Source of the DNA: Labrys sp. KNU-23
Lineage (GTDB): Bacteria > Pseudomonadota > Alphaproteobacteria > Rhizobiales > Labraceae
NCBI RefSeq assembly: GCF_008330945.1
Contig: NZ_CP043489.1
Location: forward strand, 4,537,501-4,601,500
Direction of reading: 5' to 3'
Length of the DNA stretch: 64,000 nt
Shown: in pieces, positions 63,064 to 64,000 of the stretch
Position numbering within the stretch: the first letter of the stretch is position 1
Layout of the letters: each line of letters starts with the position of its first letter
The notes under the pieces: generated by a model
The model's input: only the letters and a program-made list of their open reading frames with translations
Told to the model about the DNA's origin: nothing
The model's database searches: none
Program-made: the position numbers and the translations under genes

Positions 63064-63078
63064 CGCCACCAAGTGGCG
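63064..63078 (+). promoter_or_regulatory. Leader hairpin before the 75-residue protein gene
   Basis: CGCCAC (63064-63069) pairs with GTGGCG (63073-63078) around CAA, ending nine bases before the next start codon. Its 3' arm (GTGGCGG) overlaps the place of the ribosome-binding site. A stalled ribosome at the Cys codons 40-60 bases upstream could change whether it forms. The stem is almost the same as at 37680-37696. Confidence 0.55.
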
Positions 63079-63087
63079 GCTTTATCT

Positions 63088-63315
63088 ATGTCCCATCCCT
63101 CCAATTCCGAATCCTATGTTATTGAGATCTCCGGTGCCACAATCGGCATCGTGGTGCGCGAACCGCAGGCGCGCCGCTTTGCGTTTCATTCCGCCAGCCG
63201 GCGCTTCAGCCGGTTCGATGGCATGACCTTCGTGGGTCCGCGTGATGCCGAACGTTATCTCTCTGGCCAGGTTGCCAGGCGCCTGCACTCCCTGCTGGAG
63301 GAGCTGGTCGCGTGA
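63088..63315 (+). CDS. 75-residue protein of unknown function in the metN unit
   Basis: A short soluble protein. A beta-strand pair ([20 protein letters not shown]) is followed by [30 protein letters not shown] and an Arg/Leu-rich C-terminal helix. The pattern of aromatic and basic residues followed by a helix is seen in small Rhizobiales proteins of no known role. It has no Cys. Its stop overlaps the metN GTG start (GTGA), so translation of metN is coupled to it; it may serve partly as the translated bridge from the leader. An upstream ATG at 63058 is in frame but lies before the hairpin. Confidence 0.65.
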   Translation: MSHPSNSESYVIEISGATIGIVVREPQARRFAFHSASRRFSRFDGMTFVGPRDAERYLSGQVARRLHSLLEELVA

Positions 63316-64000
63316 ACGCCCCCGTGAGAGTGGAAAGCCTGACCTTGCCTAACGAGGCCGAGGCGGGCGAGCCGATCGTACGCTTCGAGCGCGTGTCGCG
63401 CTCCTTTGCTGCGCGCAAGGGCAGTGCGGCCGTGTTCGCGCTCGACGATCTCAGCCTGGAGATTCCGCGCGGCGAGATCTTCGGCGTGATCGGGCGCAGC
63501 GGTGCCGGCAAGTCGACGCTGCTGCGGCTGATCAACGGGCTGGAGCGCCCGACCAATGGTCGCGTCGTCGTCGACGGCATCGAGGTCGATGCCCTCAGCG
63601 AAAGCGAGTTGCGGCCGGTGCGCCGTTCCATCGGCATGGTGTTCCAGCATTTCAACCTGCTGTCCTCGCGCACGGTCTTCGAGAATGTGGCGCTTCCCCT
63701 GGAAGTGGCCGGCATCGGCGCCGCCGAGATCCGGGACCGCGTCGAGCCGCTGCTCGACCTCGTCGGGCTTGCCGACAAGCGTAACCGCTATCCGGCTGAG
63801 CTGTCCGGCGGGCAGAAACAGCGCGTCGGTATCGCCCGCGCCTTGGCGACCCGGCCCAAGATCCTGCTCGGCGACGAGGTGACCTCGGCGCTCGACCCGG
63901 AGACGACGGCCTCCATCCTGGCTTTGCTGGCCGATATCAACCAACGCCTCGGCGTCACCATCGTTCTGATTACCCACGAGATGTCGGTGATCAAGGAGAT
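63312..64000 (+). CDS. metN: Methionine ABC transporter ATP-binding protein (partial, runs off the window)
   Basis: The first 229 residues of a MetN-type ATPase that drives D/L-methionine uptake with MetI and MetQ, presumably encoded beyond the window end. Walker [46 protein letters not shown], signature [14 protein letters not shown], Walker [16 protein letters not shown] and H-switch [12 protein letters not shown] are diagnostic of MetN; D-E-V-T-S-A-L-D in particular. A GTG start overlaps the previous stop (GTG 63324 is an alternative). The upstream Cys leader and direct-repeat element point to control by sulfur amino acid supply. Confidence 0.94.
   Translation, partial: MNAPVRVESLTLPNEAEAGEPIVRFERVSRSFAARKGSAAVFALDDLSLEIPRGEIFGVIGRSGAGKSTLLRLINGLERPTNGRVVVDGIEVDALSESELRPVRRSIGMVFQHFNLLSSRTVFENVALPLEVAGIGAAEIRDRVEPLLDLVGLADKRNRYPAELSGGQKQRVGIARALATRPKILLGDEVTSALDPETTASILALLADINQRLGVTIVLITHEMSVIKE

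Noticed and set aside
1-64000. CRISPR array, tRNA or rRNA genes
   Set aside because: No spaced repeat arrays, cloverleaf-type sequences or rRNA cores were noticed on either strand.

Overview
The window is a GC-rich, densely coded stretch of an alphaproteobacterial chromosome, most likely Hyphomicrobiales (Rhizobiales). Grounds are the gene orders fabD-fabG-acpP-fabF-mltG-yicC-gmk and lptF-lptG-lptD-pdxA-rsmA, AapJQM and YehZYXW-type transporters, and dispersed intergenic repeats of a kind common in that order. The genus cannot be told from the sequence. No rRNA, tRNA, CRISPR array, prophage or full insertion sequence was seen.

Layout. 1-2.9 kb: tail of a MobA-like gene, an MsbA-type ABC exporter and a HAD phosphatase. 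3-6.4 kb: a TPP riboswitch and thiBPQ, with thiP broken by a one-base frameshift in a C run. 6.5-9 kb: adenine deaminase and a quinone-reductase-like flavoprotein. 9.2-16.5 kb: fatty acid synthesis core, cell wall lytic transglycosylase, YicC and guanylate kinase. 16.6-23.4 kb (minus strand): rsmA, pdxA, lptD, lptG, lptF, with the usual surA absent between lptD and pdxA. 23.7-25.8 kb: leucyl aminopeptidase and DNA polymerase III chi. 26-32.5 kb: a LysR regulator divergent from a CoA-transferase/acyl-CoA dehydrogenase pair, then a complete polar amino acid ABC importer. 32.6-37.4 kb: SnoaL-like protein, ABC-F ATPase, glyoxalase-fold protein, aquaporin and nucleoside diphosphate kinase.

37.4-64 kb is rich in importers and looks like a sulfur-acquisition region. 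It holds a TauABC-like operon, a TetR-controlled MFS/DUF427 unit, an AapJQM-like importer without its ATPase, cysE, a YehZYXW osmoprotectant importer, a second SsuABC-like operon with a small Cys-containing membrane protein, an O-acetylhomoserine/serine sulfhydrylase paired with an isopenicillin-N-synthase-like oxygenase, a third SsuACB operon, a purine permease, and the start of a methionine importer (metN).

The most interesting signals are regulatory. (1) Two short, well-initiated leader ORFs end in Cys-rich peptides: one ends MCCGCCCC before the metN unit, the other is MTNRCRC before the TauABC operon. Each is followed by a CGCCAC/GTGGCG hairpin just before the first structural gene. This is the architecture expected of cysteine-sensing attenuation. 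(2) A 22-bp AT-rich element made of two direct 9-mers of the form TnnACTAaT, 4 bp apart, occurs five times, always upstream of sulfur- or amino-acid-import units. Together they suggest a two-layer sulfur response, with a transcription factor acting at the repeats and leader translation acting at the Cys codons. This is inference from sequence only.
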